Under the pieces are notes generated by a model. It saw only the letters and a list, made by a program, of their open reading frames with translations, was not told the origin of the DNA and did no database searches. Shown here piece after piece: positions 21,381-36,539 of a DNA stretch of 64,000 nucleotides. The position numbers and the translations under genes were made by a program. Source of the DNA: Hetaerina americana (Eukaryota; Arthropoda; Insecta; Odonata; Calopterygidae); assembly GCA_022747635.1 (NCBI GenBank), contig JAKTNV010000173.1:248001-312000 (forward strand). Reading direction: 5' to 3'. Every line of letters begins with the position of its first letter. Position 1 is the first letter of the stretch.

Positions 21381-24264
21381 GTTTTAATTTAGTTTCAATG
21401 TGTGAATCGGTAAGATTCCCCAATTACCGCTTGATCAAATCGCATGACCATAGTAAAGCTAGTATCTAGAGAACCATCGATATCTTGTCTACTTGTTTGC
21501 AAATTATGCTTAATCACTTTCTAGCTTAACTAACAATAAATCCTTCACTTCATTAAAGTCACGCCTGCAAAGAGATTTAAACACTTTTGGGATTAAACCT
21601 TGATTACTATATTTCATTCGCCGCAACACAGATTCATTGCTAAATTTAATAATACCCTAATACTTTTTCGAACAATCAGTTAATTAATCGAGCAATTAAT
21701 TGCAATCGGTGAATTCGAAGACGAAGTTGAGAAATTGAGAAATGTTTCGAAGTCATTCTTTTATATTTAATATATAATTCGCGTATGCTACGTAATCATT
21801 CTGTGTATTATGTTTTCTTTGAAACTACTACTTCAAACAGTTTCTACCACACCTCCAATTATTGCCTCAAATATCTCTCATACAATTGGCTATTTACATC
21901 AACCAATTTCAATTTTACCAAGTTTTTCCTCATTTTTACGTATTTCAATGATGTTTCCTCCCTTGTCAAATATTGTTCAGGCTTGCGTTGTCCTAGATTA
22001 CATTAAAACCTAATCTAACGTGGTTGAATACGGCTAGCAATAAAATAATGTAATGTCACAAAATTGTGCTAGCCTACTGAGTTATAAAATTCCTGTTTTG
22101 GGGGCTTTTCGCTTGTTTATCATCCTTATTTATAATATGAATGATGTTTTCATGAGAGTTATTAATGGGAATCAATTGATGTGCCTTAAGGACTCCATAA
22201 GTTATTAATTAAGAGAAATATCTTTTAGTAGGAGCTGTTATCTTGTGTTTCACCTTGATTCAATTTCCTTGCTCTGGTAATCGAGCTCACTGTGGTACAT
22301 AGGGTTATCCCGAGAAGTTAAAATGAAATGAGGAAATTTGATATTTTTAATTTTTGCAAAGTTTTACTCATAGCTATGAACGGAAACGAAGCTTATTAAA
22401 CAAAGTTGAAATGTGATAGATGACATGGATTAGTTGTTTAAAAATGTGTCAAAGTTATAATATTTATCTGTACATTCAATTCCCTCAATTATAATATAAC
22501 TCTTTTATTAAGTGTTTATTGCAAATATTATGTGTTGCTGATAGTTTTTTCTGACTGCGTTACAATTACTTGTTTAACTCTATGTCTTATTTCACAACTA
22601 TTTTCCTTTTTAAAAATTTAAATCTTGTGCTACATTGTTACCTTTATGAGAAAGCTATATGCGGAACAAGTGTCATTGATTAGAGTGCAGTATTGCGTAA
22701 TTGGCGCACGTTGCAAGTTGAAGCATGTTCAGTTCACCTGCGCCTGCTTCTGGTAATGAGAAATACCTTCCCCAAGGATGGTTTTTCACATGAGGATAAT
22801 GTCATATTGGTATAGGTTTGGACTATGGGAGCATTAAAAATGTATTTCTCATTTACTTTCGCGACATGATCGCGATTTCGCGGTGGGTATCACGGAATCC
22901 ATCCCGAACAACAGGTCTCATATAAAACTTTGTCGTCACCAACGTGTTTACAGCTTACACTGAGATTTTTAATACTTAACTTAGTGCTTGTAACATTATT
23001 AGACTATCTTCTCTCGCAAAAGCGGCAGCGGTGTCAATGTTTACTTCCGTCATACATAAAGCATTGACCGGTTCTTTGTGTCCACTTTCCTTTGAAATTA
23101 ATTATCTACCGTATTTGAAATTTTTTGAAAAATCTTTTAGCTGTACTTTAGGGAAAAACAGATGAAAAATCAGTCTACAAATAATTATCTGCGCCTCAGA
23201 TGACAATGTAACCCTGGCGATAGTAAAATTTCAATGTAGTGTCGCGTGTCACTTCCATTGTTGCCACTGGTTACTTGAACATACTTCATATTTACATGGT
23301 AATCGCTGAAATGTACTGCAGGTATATAAAAAAGGTTTGCATGGGTTATATGATAACATAACTATGTAGTGTGTAATTGAAATGTTGTAGTATAAATTAC
23401 ATGAATAAAAAGAGTATGATCACCCTTTATGTATCAAGCGGTTTTCTGAAAGAACTGTCTTATTCAGGTTAGGGCTGTAGCTTGATTAGAGATACTAGAT
23501 CACTCTAAATGACTGAATGTTGGAGTGTAAAAATATTAGAGGCCAGCATAAACGTCTACCGCACTGGTGACTCATATACGGTCAATGGCTAAAGAACAAC
23601 TCGTTTTCACCTGTGTAGAGCCAAACCTTCGTCCTTTAGAGTGTTTCCCTAACTAAAAATCCCATCTATCTTCTTCCTGACTCGCCCCTAATTTATGTAG
23701 GCCCGGTTACTTATCAAATTATGTCGAAAGTGCATTTTCTCCTGGAATACGAGGGGAACGGTTCGGGGCGGGAAGAGTCCCATTTTTTTCCTGACCCGGT
23801 ATCCAAAAATACCGGAAATCCGCTAGCTATTAATCTCCATCGAAATCCATTAAATCCCATTTATCTCCTCTACACCGCACACCCCTTACCAACCGGCCAA
23901 GAATAAATTGACTCGGGCGGAGGGTGGACTTCTTTTGTTTAGCGTGCGTCTCGGTGGCCATTATGAGATTATAGGTCCCCCTTCCACACTGTCATTTGGT
24001 GTATCCATACATTTTCCATGCCGTGACGCTGACTTGACCAATTATTACGTCCAGGCTATCAGGATAAACACCCCTTGGGAAAGACTATGAGGAGAGCAGG
24101 CGTTCTTTACTTTTTTTTTGACTGTTTGTTTTTTGCATCCATCGTCTCGATGACAACCCGCTCAAGTGTGGCCCACTGGGTTTTTTCTTCCCCACTCCAC
24201 TATTCACTACGTGGACTGGAAATCTTTGATTAGATGGTATGCCAAATATTTATTAATATTTTTT
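21381..24264. other. No recognisable gene
   Basis: About 2.9 kb of AT-rich DNA with only short frames (60-73 codons). No transposon, tRNA or repeat motif was recognised. This is the longest element-poor stretch of the left half. Confidence 0.45.
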
Positions 24265-25210
24265 CCTCCGCCATTCTCATATCATCAAGTAAGGCCAAAA
24301 GGCCGTGAGGGTAGACTAAATTCCTGGGGAACTACCTAAAGAATTAGGAAAATGTGGTTCGGAAGAGTCTATGTGGACTTGTTCGTAGAGAAAAGATAAA
24401 GGCATCTGGCCAGAAGACTTAGTGAGATCAGTGTTAGTTCCCATTCCGAAAAACATAAAGGCCACATAATGTGAGGACTACCGAGCAATAAGTTTGATAT
24501 CCCACGCAGCTGCAGTGGTTCTCGGGATCCTCAACAAAAGGATGGTGAGTAGGGCCATTGATTACTTAGTGGATGATCTGTTTGGGTTCAGGAAGGGGAG
24601 AGGTACGCGTGATGCCATTGCAGTAATGAGAATCAATATTAATAAAACAAAGGTTTAAAATAGGAGGGCAAAAACTAGAATAGGTAGAAGAGTTTACGTA
24701 TCTCGGAAGTGTTTTGGACCAACACGGTCAAATTAGTATGGACGTAGGGAGAAGAATTACGCTAGGCAAAGAGGCTTTCACAAGGAGGAGGGAGTTGATG
24801 ACAGGGACGTTAAGTAAGGATGTTAAGAAAAGACTCGTAAAAACTTTGATATGGAGCGTAGCTATGTACGGCGCGGAAACTTGGTCTTTGAAGAAGGAGG
24901 ATAGACGTAGATTGGAGGCTTTTGAAATGTGGGTATGGAGAAGAATGGAGAAGGTGAAATGGACCGAAAGGAAAACAAACGAGGAAGTACTAGGTATGGT
25001 GGGCCGGGAGAAATGTTTTTTGGGAGAAATCCGATGGATGCAGGAAAAGTGGATGAAGGGAGTATTGATCAGCAGTGGGATGTTAAAGACTGTAATAGAG
25101 GGGAGAATGTTAGGCAAACGAGGAAATAGCAGGAAGAGGATAGGGATGTAGGATGGAATAAACGGCGGAAAGAAGTACACAAAGATGAAGAAGAACTTGA
25201 TGTAGAGTAG
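24265..25210 (+). mobile_element. RTE-like LINE, RT fingers and C-terminus, internally deleted
   Basis: At 24300-24480 the plus strand reads a linker with IPGELPKELGKCG and GIWPEDLVRSVLVPIPK. DYRAISLISHAAAVVLGILNKRM and DDLFGFRKGRGTRDAIAVM follow, the fingers and palm entry of reverse transcriptase (24476-24633). The catalytic palm (FADD) is missing; at about 24635 the sequence jumps to VEEFTYLGSVLDQHG. The 145-codon frame 24714-25151 then gives the C-terminal domain with MYGAETWSLKKEDRRRLEAF and a basic RMLGKRGNSRKRIG end. It is the best-preserved 3' part of this family here. The clade name is inferred from the YG.ETW and GRxRxR pattern. Confidence 0.8.
24714..25151 (+). pseudogene. LINE ORF2 C-terminal domain, open frame
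   Basis: 145 codons without a stop, in register with the post-palm domain of an endonuclease/reverse-transcriptase polyprotein. Visible are a KEAFTRRRELMTGTLS helix, DVKKRLVKTLIWSVAMYGAE (thumb-like region), EAFEMWVWRRMEKVKWTERK, a LGEIRWMQEKWMKG helix and the terminal basic stretch. The first codon shown is not a real start; upstream residues VEEFTYLGSVL belong to the same frame. The region upstream carries stops and lacks the catalytic palm, so no active enzyme results. Confidence 0.75.
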
Positions 25211-25919
25211 GTTTCCAGATTGTATTTTGTTAGGACTAACGAAATATTTATTTTGTAGTTGCGTCTGTCTAAATCCTACCTTTTAACCGGTAGATTACTG
25301 AATAATAATAATCTTTTCCTCTTTTAGCTTTTTTATCGTCATCATTGTAGTTAGAAGGCGATATTTTGGTAGGGATAAAAATCAAAGCCTTCCGCGGGAT
25401 GTCAAGGGATCAAGATTGGACTAAATTGGAATAGCGAATAGTTTATCTTACACTGTGAAATGCTCATTTTCGTGCTCATGAAAGGCGTGTTACTCCGTTA
25501 AAGTGTCATCAGTGCCTTTTCCTAAATTCTTTTGAATTCATCAATATTACTATTTGCCCTTATTATTTGGTCTGTTATGCAAACGGTGTGATTAATATTT
25601 GATGCGAATTAGTTATGGTATTCAAGGAGGCTCTAGGGAAGGATCACATCTTATATATTCCATAGAAGGCTCGACTCGAGAGGTCCCTTCCACAAAACAC
25701 ACAAAAAACATATGGGATTACTCCCTACATAGAAAACGCCGTCCGAGCTACAGCCTTCCAAAAGAAATTATATTTCGGTAGCAAAACCGAATTCTTTCCT
25801 GTTACTTTTATTTCTCTTAAAAATATAAAAAAATTTTGTTAATGTAATTGAACAAGGGTTTCTGTTTTGTAAATATGCTGTGAATGCCTTGTCAAAATGT
25901 TGTATTGTTCATGTGTATA
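25211..25919. other. No recognisable gene
   Basis: AT-rich flank of the LINE. Nothing is recognisable beyond the likely LINE 3' UTR in its first tens of bases. Confidence 0.4.
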
Positions 25920-26060
25920 TTAGGAAAAAAAAAGAAATATTGAAAAATATATATAATAATAAAAAAAACAAAGCAAGACAAAAGATTAGAAAAAAAAGGA
26001 AGAAAAAAAGATAATATATATAAATATATAAACAAAAAAAAGTATGCAAAACAGAAAAAA
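25920..26060. repeat. A-rich low-complexity tract
   Basis: Runs of 7-9 A separated by short GA, TA and GC interruptions over about 140 bp. This looks like a decayed retroposon poly-A tail or simple low-complexity DNA. It shows no coding features. Confidence 0.6.
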
Positions 26061-26824
26061 AAAGATTGTAGACCAGAATTAACAAGTTAATGTTTAATTT
26101 TAAGGCTTAGTTGTAGTAAAAAAATATATATTCCGTCCTGTTGACGAGGAAAAGGGAAAAATGTTCCCGCCCATAAATACGAGTATAAGGTAATTTAGTT
26201 CTTCTCCTTAGGTTACGGCCAATTGCCAACCCACTAGTGGTCTTTCTTTCAATTTCTCCTTCACTAACACTGGAAAGGTACACGTTCGCCATTTACACTT
26301 TCGTTCGCCATTGTTTTTCCTGTGCCAATTGCACGCACACTGTCGCTGAAGGGATGGACATTGTCACACCGAAGCAGCGTTGTAACGAAGGGCAAATGCC
26401 CAGTCAATACGGTTTCTGGTCTGGTCTGGTCAGAATTCCGTTCTCAGGTAGTGGGTAGACTGTTGTGAACCTTCAAGTTGGATGGCATGACCTGGAACCT
26501 GTAGAACCGTTCACCGATTTAGGAAATGCCTCAGAAGAAGGTAGGCATAGAAAGCCGTAGGCGCGATCAAGAAAGAAGTCGGATTGACTTTTGTAAGAAG
26601 GCGGGAGTTGATATCAAACGCCCTTAAATGCCAATGTATTGGAAAGCCTGGTGAGGGCTTCAATGTAGGATGACCGAGTGGAACTGAAACACAGCTAAGG
26701 TGGTACATTATTACACATTCCCTAATCGTCTTTTGTTGTATTTTAAATCTCCCCCTTCCAACACTCGTCCCTCCTGTAGGGTTGATGCCTCTCAGGGTCC
26801 GCTGCCAACAGCAGTGAGTCACAT
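26061..26824. other. No recognised gene; 103-codon minus frame
   Basis: A minus-strand frame at 26511-26822 (103 codons) starts with ATG and reads to a stop, but its residues match no family I know and there is no second supporting exon or motif. The rest of the stretch is unrecognised. Confidence 0.35.
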
Positions 26825-27240
26825 TTACTGCCTTTGACGTCAGGCATGGGGACCATAAGTTGCATGGTCATGGATCAATAGAATTTTCCCCTTCTTGCTG
26901 TCTAGTTCTGCACGGCCTATCTTGGTATGGTTGTAGTTTATTGTGCAAATGGTTTTGGTTAATTTCTATTCACTCCTATTAAATATATCCGATAACTTCT
27001 GTAGTGGGTAATATTAACGCTTATGTAAGACCAATTTTTCTGCTAATATTTATATTGGTTTGTAGAACTATGTACCTCTTTCCAAGGATAAATTCTGGAT
27101 GTTTTCTTAGTCTTCCTAAGTTTTTCAGCATCCTTCCTCTCCCATTTACCTTACTCTTCCCACCTGGTGCTTGCACCCCTACCACACATCCTTTTGGTGG
27201 ATTTAAGGATATTTTTGTAGATGTAAAAATGTCAAGGGTA
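26825..27240 (+). mobile_element. LINE 3' UTR, subfamily B
   Basis: About 415 bp colinear with 42090-42530. Shared words include GGGACTATAAGT/GGGACCATAAGT, AATTTTCCCCTT, TCTTGGTATG and CACCTGGTGCTTGCACCCC/CACCTGGTTCTTGAACCCC. It ends in the diverged GC block (CCACACATCCTTTTGGTGGA) and TTTTTGTAGATGTAAAAATG, the tail of the CR1-like 3' end. No ORF2 residue is visible, so it is 5'-truncated. The first third of a 185-codon plus-strand frame runs through it and is therefore not a gene start. Confidence 0.65.
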
Positions 27241-27880
27241 TTCATCAATGAGATGCGGCCTTTATTACTTCGTCGGTGGATGGAAATGGAGCGAATGGTC
27301 GTGAACAGTAGTGGCGAGAGCTCTTTGCCCAACCTGTCAGGTTTTCGTTTGGCTGGCCCATCCCGTCGGAGGCTGTCACTTAGCTGGCCTCTTCCTTTCT
27401 TTGCCACATCAACCCGAAGCTTTTCATTAGGACGAAGACGGACGAGAGGGGAACTGGACGGAGCTCTCGTCGGGAGATTGATTATCGATGAGACGGGCGA
27501 CTGGGGAACCATCCGCTCAAGAGATTCCGGCTACCTTTTCGGGGGAGAGATCCCCATCTAACTTCCCCTCCCCCCCCGCCCCAAACCCGTGAGGCAATAG
27601 ATCGTGCGGCCCCATCGATTTCGGTCCGTCGCGTCGATGCATACAAATTCAGTTTCCATGCGGATGCACGGGCGCTGATCCTCGCACGTGAGAGGCGAAG
27701 GACTAGAACCTGTGTTCTCAACGCGCTGTGGCCCTTTTTGGTGATTGATCTTAGCTGTCGATCGACTCCCTTTAACAACTACTACCACTGGCACCGCGAG
27801 GAGACTCGTCTACGTTACGAATTTTGTGAGCACCTGCAGGGTAGAGGGACCGGCTAACCTCTTCTTTAACGCCTTCCTCA
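27241..27880. other. CpG-rich island with two long opposing ORFs
   Basis: GC- and CpG-rich sequence directly after a LINE 3' end. The 185-codon plus frame (27004-27561) and a 163-codon minus frame (27021-27512) overlap over almost their full length. Their first or last third lies in the LINE UTR, so neither is credible as a whole. The residues are Arg/Ser-rich with no domain. GAGAGGGGAACTGG and CCCCGCCCC-type words are reminiscent of promoter DNA, but no core promoter or transcript evidence exists. Confidence 0.35.
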
Positions 27881-27999
27881 AACGACTTATGCTTAATTAG
27901 GGTTATAAAAAATTCCCATAACCCCTTCTTTTTATTGCATTATAATTTATGTTACGTATTATCCAATGTTTGATAATATTTACTTTTCCAGTGCTATCC

Positions 28000-28560
28000 A
28001 AGAGTTTAATGCGTAGAGAGTTTAGTTTAAACAACTGAGACGAAAAATTAATGGGGCTAAGAAAAAAGTCTGGGAAGAGCAGGGCGAGGAATGGAAATTT
28101 TGCAAAGAAAGGATACCCTGAACACAGAAATTCGAAGAAACTGTCAGGGAATATGAAATAAAGTTTCGCTTAAACTATTAGAGAAGCAACGAATTAATCG
28201 AAGATGCAGACATACTGAAAATACGGAAAGTTTTAAGAGAGTAACTATTTAATGAATATTATGGGCCTGTTAATCTAGGTATGCAAAGGGAATATGACTA
28301 CCAGAATGATAACTTAGAGTCAGGAATACTTGAGTGGGAGATGAAAAGAATGATATAGACGACAGCTCAAGGAAACGCTCAAGAATTAAATGGGATTAGA
28401 AAGCAAATACTCCATATAGACAATTAGGAATTTGGGAAGACGGGAGAGGAAGTAATTCAATTGGCTCATCAATTGACCTGGGTCTATGAACAAACCTATC
28501 ATAAGCCGATAGATCACTCCTTAAAAAAATTGAGAAGGTTTAAAGCTTCAGTTTGGATGA
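28000..28560 (+). mobile_element. LINE ORF2 linker fragment (endonuclease to RT)
   Basis: Plus-strand codons include LEWEMKRMI, TTAQGNAQELNGIRKQILH, EFGKTGEEVIQLAHQLTWVY and EQTYHKPID (about 28330-28510). These parallel the E..xALKKxKxxKAxGxDxIPxELLK, GxxGxxxLxxLxxxIxxTGxWPxD pattern just before the reverse transcriptase fingers. Stops are frequent, and neither RT motifs nor a 3' end follow. The clade cannot be told; the RTE-like family is the closest by wording. Confidence 0.5.
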
Positions 28561-30824
28561 ATTTAAAATGTCCCTAATAACTATTTCCCCTTCCATAATT
28601 ATGTTTCTGTTGGTGTTTAATGTCTTCCTGTTTCCTCTTCCATTTTTTATGCACACCATCCACACTTGCACACATCATCATGGATTACAACTTGACATAA
28701 AAGAAGGGCTCTTGTGACATTTAGGATTATGCTGGCGCGTGTAATGATGGTTGTAGGGTTATCAATTTCAGATAGATCGAAGGATTAGAGCCAGAAGGTA
28801 GTCAATGCAGCGTTTGTTTCTCGGCGAGACGGCTTCAAAGGCGCTTTATTCCGGTGGATTGAACACTTGAGGAATTTTTTTTGGATTTTGTCAACTGATG
28901 CATGGGCCAGAAGCTCCATTAAGGTTATCACCTCTTCCTTTAATTATATCCGACTCAAAAACCCGCTTAGCCAAGGCGTGACCGAGTGATACGGCTTACC
29001 TCATTCGACTCTTCCACCTGACGATATTCGTTTTCGCGATCAAAGTTAAAAAGGAGAGATAAAGACAGATGGGGGCCGAAAGGAATGAAAATCATGGTCG
29101 AATGGGGTTGCATGGGTTCCATTTTCTACCCTTTCTTAACATCAGTCTTCGTACCGATGATTACCCTCTTCCATTCATCCTCCCCTCTCCAGGTACCACC
29201 CTCCCCTACCTAAATTTTTATTAGTTTAATTTCTCCATCTCGCTACACCATTCCCTTTCACCTTATCCTGAATAAATCTCCCCCCTTATGAACACCTCCT
29301 CTGCGTTTTCTCTCGAATGACAAGGGGAAACCTTCGCTTCCTCTCGGGGCGAATAAAATTTAAAAAATGAAAAAATACGCCAGCCGTGCCGTATGCTTTT
29401 TTATTCTCTCTCTCTCTCTAAGAAACGGGAAACCACCTAAATTATTTATCACCCGACATTATTGATGGAGGAAAACATACACAAATTCCTCACCCAATTT
29501 CGGGGTAGGAAAATTGAAAAAAAAGCCTGATTTTATTTTATTTCGTGGAGCTTTCCCATTTTTTAATATATACTTCTATAATATTTGCCCCGTGTATAGA
29601 ATTTTTATAGCTGTCATACTTTTCATTTTGTATTTTTTTACACATCCTGTTCTCTACAGGTACAGCTGAAATTCCTTTTCTTGTGAGTTTCTGAGCACCT
29701 CCGCATTAGCGTATAGTGCCAGGGACACTCAAATACCTACCCTAAGCTACTATGCAGAAACTTCCAAAACACTACATCAATGTTATTCTCTAATTGTTGC
29801 AATTGTTGCCGTAGACACAAATGTAAGAAATTATAAGCAAATAGCAATAGTACAGGTGTTAATAGTGGAGATTAATCTCTAATATCGTTAAGAAAATGAA
29901 AGAAAAAACAATTAAATTCTGTAAATATTTAGTCAAAAATAAATACAAAATTTATGAATTGTATGTCAAATAGAAAACCATATACACAGTTATCAACCCG
30001 AAGGTCCGTTTGAAGGTCAATATAGTTGGTAGGTGTGTTTGATGGTTGAGTTCAGTCAAACCACCATCACCAAAGCTCGTGTGAAGTTAAGGTGAGATAG
30101 CGGGGATTACTGGAGCGCAGAGATAAAGTAACTAGTAGTTATGCCGCCACTAAGTTATTATAACTATGTTTTACAAAATTTATACGTGGGAGCAGAAATC
30201 AGGAGAATAAAATTATGGAAACTTAATAAAAAAATAATCTTACAATAACCAACAAAACCTACCGCAGATGAGATATATAGTGGTCATGGAAGAATCTGTT
30301 TTGTGAATTTAAGGGGAAACTAAAGGGTTTAGGATCAATGGGAACTTGGTTCAAGCCCGTGACATAGGGAGAAGAAGCGGGGAAAACGTTTCTAATTTTC
30401 AAAAACATTTCCCGATACTTTTTATACAAACTATTTATGCCATGGCTGCAGGTATTCTTGGTTTAACCTCAGCCTCTGTCTCATGATTCTCCATTAATAT
30501 AATCCCTGGATATCTATAGCTGTGAATGAATTCTGTTCTTGCTTCATTCTTCATGACATTCATATCTTATCTATCGGTTATTCTCATTCATCTCGTCTTC
30601 CCAATATTTATTCACATCCCGTACTCGGCCATTTTTTCCTCTAACATTGAAGACTCAAGAAGTCGAAATTCATATACATATATATTTATTTTTCATTGCG
30701 GAGTAAAATCGTTTACAGGCCATTCATTATTGGAAGTCAACTATCTAAGTGTGTGTTTTCGATGCATTCCTAAACCTTAACACTTAGCCTCACCAAACAA
30801 AAGACAACATGACGCTCTACTTTA
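28561..30824. other. No recognisable gene
   Basis: AT-rich sequence. A short (CT)8 run is at about 29404-29419. Frames up to 84 codons (30526-30780) are hydrophobic but unrecognised. Confidence 0.4.
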
Positions 30825-30985
30825 TTATGGACCCTTCTTTTATTCCGCATGCTTTCTTCCTCCCTTCATTCCGCCCAACATGCCTATCCTATCCCTACCA
30901 CTTCCTCGCTTGCCTAACGTTTTCCCCTCTATCACAGTCTTTGGCAGCTCATCGCCAATCAAAACAGAAACAGATAAAAAACTTT
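30825..30985 (-). mobile_element. RTE-like LINE, terminal 3' fragment
   Basis: On the minus strand LPKTVIEGKTLGKRGSGRDRIGM is followed by MKGGRKHAE, a close match to the last residues of the 24265-25210 copy and the downstream GGKKY codons. Only about 50 codons remain. Confidence 0.65.
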
Positions 30986-34079
<3,094 letters not shown>

Positions 34080-35160
34080 AAACGAATACCTCAAAAACTA
34101 GCAAAGTGTTTCGAGATACAGCTGTACCCAGATATTTGTATCCCTTCACTTGTTCCAGCTTTTCTACTTCGATTACAATATTTATTTCCTCACCTCCACC
34201 AACATTCATTACTTTGGTCTAGCTCCTATTTATCATCAAGCCTATTCTTCTTCATGCCATTAAGCTGTTGCAATATCGCATTAAATATTTCTTCTTCATC
34301 AGCAAAAAGAATTATGTCATCAGTGAACCTAACGCACACAATCCTTGTTCCTCCAACTGACACTCTTGAATCTTCTCTCTAACCCGTATTGACCACCTCT
34401 TCCACATAAAGGTTAAGGAGGGTTGGGGAGAGACAGTAACCCTGCCTCACACCACTCCCAGCATATATGTATGGCCAACCCGTCTTCTTTTCATCAATTT
34501 AATACACACCTCCTGATTTACATTGAAATTTCCAATCAATCCACACCCTATGCCTTCCCGGTTTTCGTCTCTTTTACCACTGTCGCAACTTCAATAAACA
34601 AGATATTTTCTCTTATGAAGTCTTTATTTACTTTGTGCTCCTCCACATTTAGCTGTCCATCCTTTTCAATTGTCTTGTACAGATTTTCAATGATTTTTTC
34701 AATTTATCTTCCATGCACTTCTGCCATCTTTCCATTACTCCTTATACTTCCTTTATTATATTTCCTTCCCTGCTCCTTATCTCCATACCTACTGGCTGTG
34801 CCTCCGATGTTCTAGTGCCATCCCACGTAAAATTCTTCACTTTTTAGTAAACCAAGTCTTGCCCTCCCATATGTTCCAGCTCTTTTATGTCTGCACATTA
34901 TTTTTAGCCACTCCTCCCTAGTTTAATCTGTCGCTCTTCTTTGTTCACTATTCAGTTTTCTATTCAGCTTTTTCCCTTCACAGTCTTTTGAATTTTATGC
35001 ATCCATCTCTCCTCCATCATATCAATCGCCGGTGCTATTCATGGTTTCTTCGTTCTCATCCATTAGCTGAAGCCCAAAAATTCTTTTCTTGTCTCTGCAA
35101 TGCCTTTTTTATTCTCTCCACTGTTACTCTATATTCTCCTTAGTTTTTGCATTCATTTTC
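34080..35160 (-). mobile_element. LINE reverse-transcriptase relic
   Basis: The minus strand carries the RT palm: a GVRQGYCLSPTLLNLYVEEV block (about 34395-34455), then VGGTRIVCVRFTDDIILFAD. FTDD at 34316-34327 stands where the catalytic FADD is expected. The EEEIFNAILQQLN helix follows. Upstream on the same strand (34460-35150) is the Lys/Glu-rich linker between endonuclease and RT, broken by stops; the fingers are not clearly readable. Both Asp of the catalytic pair are retained, but the frame is not open. Family placement is uncertain; it differs in wording from both main families here. Confidence 0.7.
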
Positions 35161-35479
35161 ATCACCTCATACACCTCATACGACGAGGCTGTGACGACTG
35201 CAGGACTCCCGGGATAAGGTGTTACACAGTGCAAAAGGCCTACTTGTAGGACGGGTGAACGCTAAGTTGGGGCAAATGCACCTTACCCTTTGGGGAGAAA
35301 TCCCTCCTAAAGAGGGATGAATCTGACTACGGACAACGACATAGGGCGTGGAAAGCAACGGGAAACTGCCACATTGAAATTCCCTTTTGATACCCTAGAT
35401 AACGGTGGTCTCAACAAGGCAAAAAGGAAATAAAATGGTATCTCCTCAAATGAAATATTCTAAAGATAAAAGAGCCCCG
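35161..35479 (+). other. GC-richer leader, possible LINE 5' UTR
   Basis: A moderately GC-rich stretch (CGACGAGGCTGTGACG at 35181, GGGCGTGGAAAGCAACGGGA at 35345) lies just before the ORF1 relic of a CR1-like LINE. It contains no frame of note. Assigning it as the 5' UTR is an inference from position alone. Confidence 0.35.
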
Positions 35480-35710
35480 TATTCGGATTTCTGGAAGGAG
35501 CTGTGCCCAAAGAAAACGTGAGAAAAAGAATAAAAATTAGAACTTGATATGATAGAACCCGGAGTGCAATCCTATGATGGGGGATAGGTGCCATTCCGGA
35601 AACCGGAGGATTTGAAGGTTGTCTCGCGCAGTAGCGGGGGAAAGATAACAATGCGGTGAGGGAGGGGAGATGCGAAGGCAAACCTCATCCCCGTCTCCAA
35701 CAGGTATCAG

Positions 35711-36269
35711 GTGCTATCGGCAGATAGCCCAGTGGTATCTACAGCCCCTACCTCCGCCCCTGTGAGAGCACAGCCAAGAAGGAACCGTCAGAGTGGGAAG
35801 GGGGAGATTATAGTGACAGGCAGCAGTAATTTTAGACGTGTGATGGCCCCATTGGGGGAAAGGGCAGACCATGAGGGTGTGAGCCAGCGCCTGACGGCAT
35901 GGTGCATTCCTAGTGGCGGCGTTCTCCAGCTGACGAAGAAGGTTGGAGCGGCGGCTGCGAATCGTGGCTCTTGTTTGCTTCAACGATGTCGTCGACCGTG
36001 GATCTGAAGAGATTCTGAATTCCTTCAGGGAATTGAACTGGGAATTGAAGCGGGTGGTTGTTGTCGAGGGGGTTAATATGACGCTATCGATCTGCTGCCT
36101 TGTCCCGAGGATTGATCGTGGACCTCTGCTTTGGAACCGAGTGGAAGGCATCAATCAGTGGTTGTGTGCTTTCTGCAGGGATATCGGGGAGTCTTTCTGC
36201 GGCCTTCATCCGGCGATCCAATCGTGTAGGAACCCCCTGAATACGTCTGGTGTTAACATACACGTCTGA
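35711..36269 (+). pseudogene. CR1-like ORF1, SGNH-esterase-like domain
   Basis: A first frame (to about 35960) has GEIIVTGSSNFRRVMAPLGE, corresponding to the GDS/GDSN block I of SGNH hydrolases with Asp changed to Ser, and LTAWCIPSGGVLQLT. After a frame change the second frame gives RIVALVCFNDVVDRGSEEIL, block III (consensus GTND; here CFND). LVPRIDRGPLLWNR, GINQWLCAFCRD and LHPAIQSCRNPLNTSGV follow, reaching the region where the active-site His is expected; there the consensus DGxH reads SGVN. In CR1-type elements this esterase is ORF1, needed for retrotransposition by an unsettled mechanism. The frame may begin further upstream, at about 35480. Ends at TGA 36267-36269. Confidence 0.75.
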
Positions 36270-36539
36270 GGCCGCCAGGTGTGTTGCGGGTAGGGTATTC
36301 GAGCACTGCTGGGCTTTTTTAGATTAAAGTGTACGTCAGCGTGTAGGTCAAATAGTGAGTCTCTAAAATCTTCAAATCGGCCAAATTATGTAGCTTTAAA
36401 TGAAATCGGGTTCAGTCCTAGCAATAGTTCATTTAATACGAATCAGATAGCATCAGATGGAAAAATTTATAAGAAATTCATTATTAATAAGAAGACTATC
36501 CTCGTTAACCATTCAAAAAACCGTTATATCAAGAGAACA

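Noticed and set aside
26511..26822. 103-codon minus-strand ORF as a gene
   Set aside because: No family resemblance and no supporting context; chance frame length is plausible.
27004..27561. 185-codon plus-strand ORF as a host gene
   Set aside because: Its first third lies in a LINE 3' UTR relic that ends at 27240, there is an equally long antisense frame, and no domain is visible.
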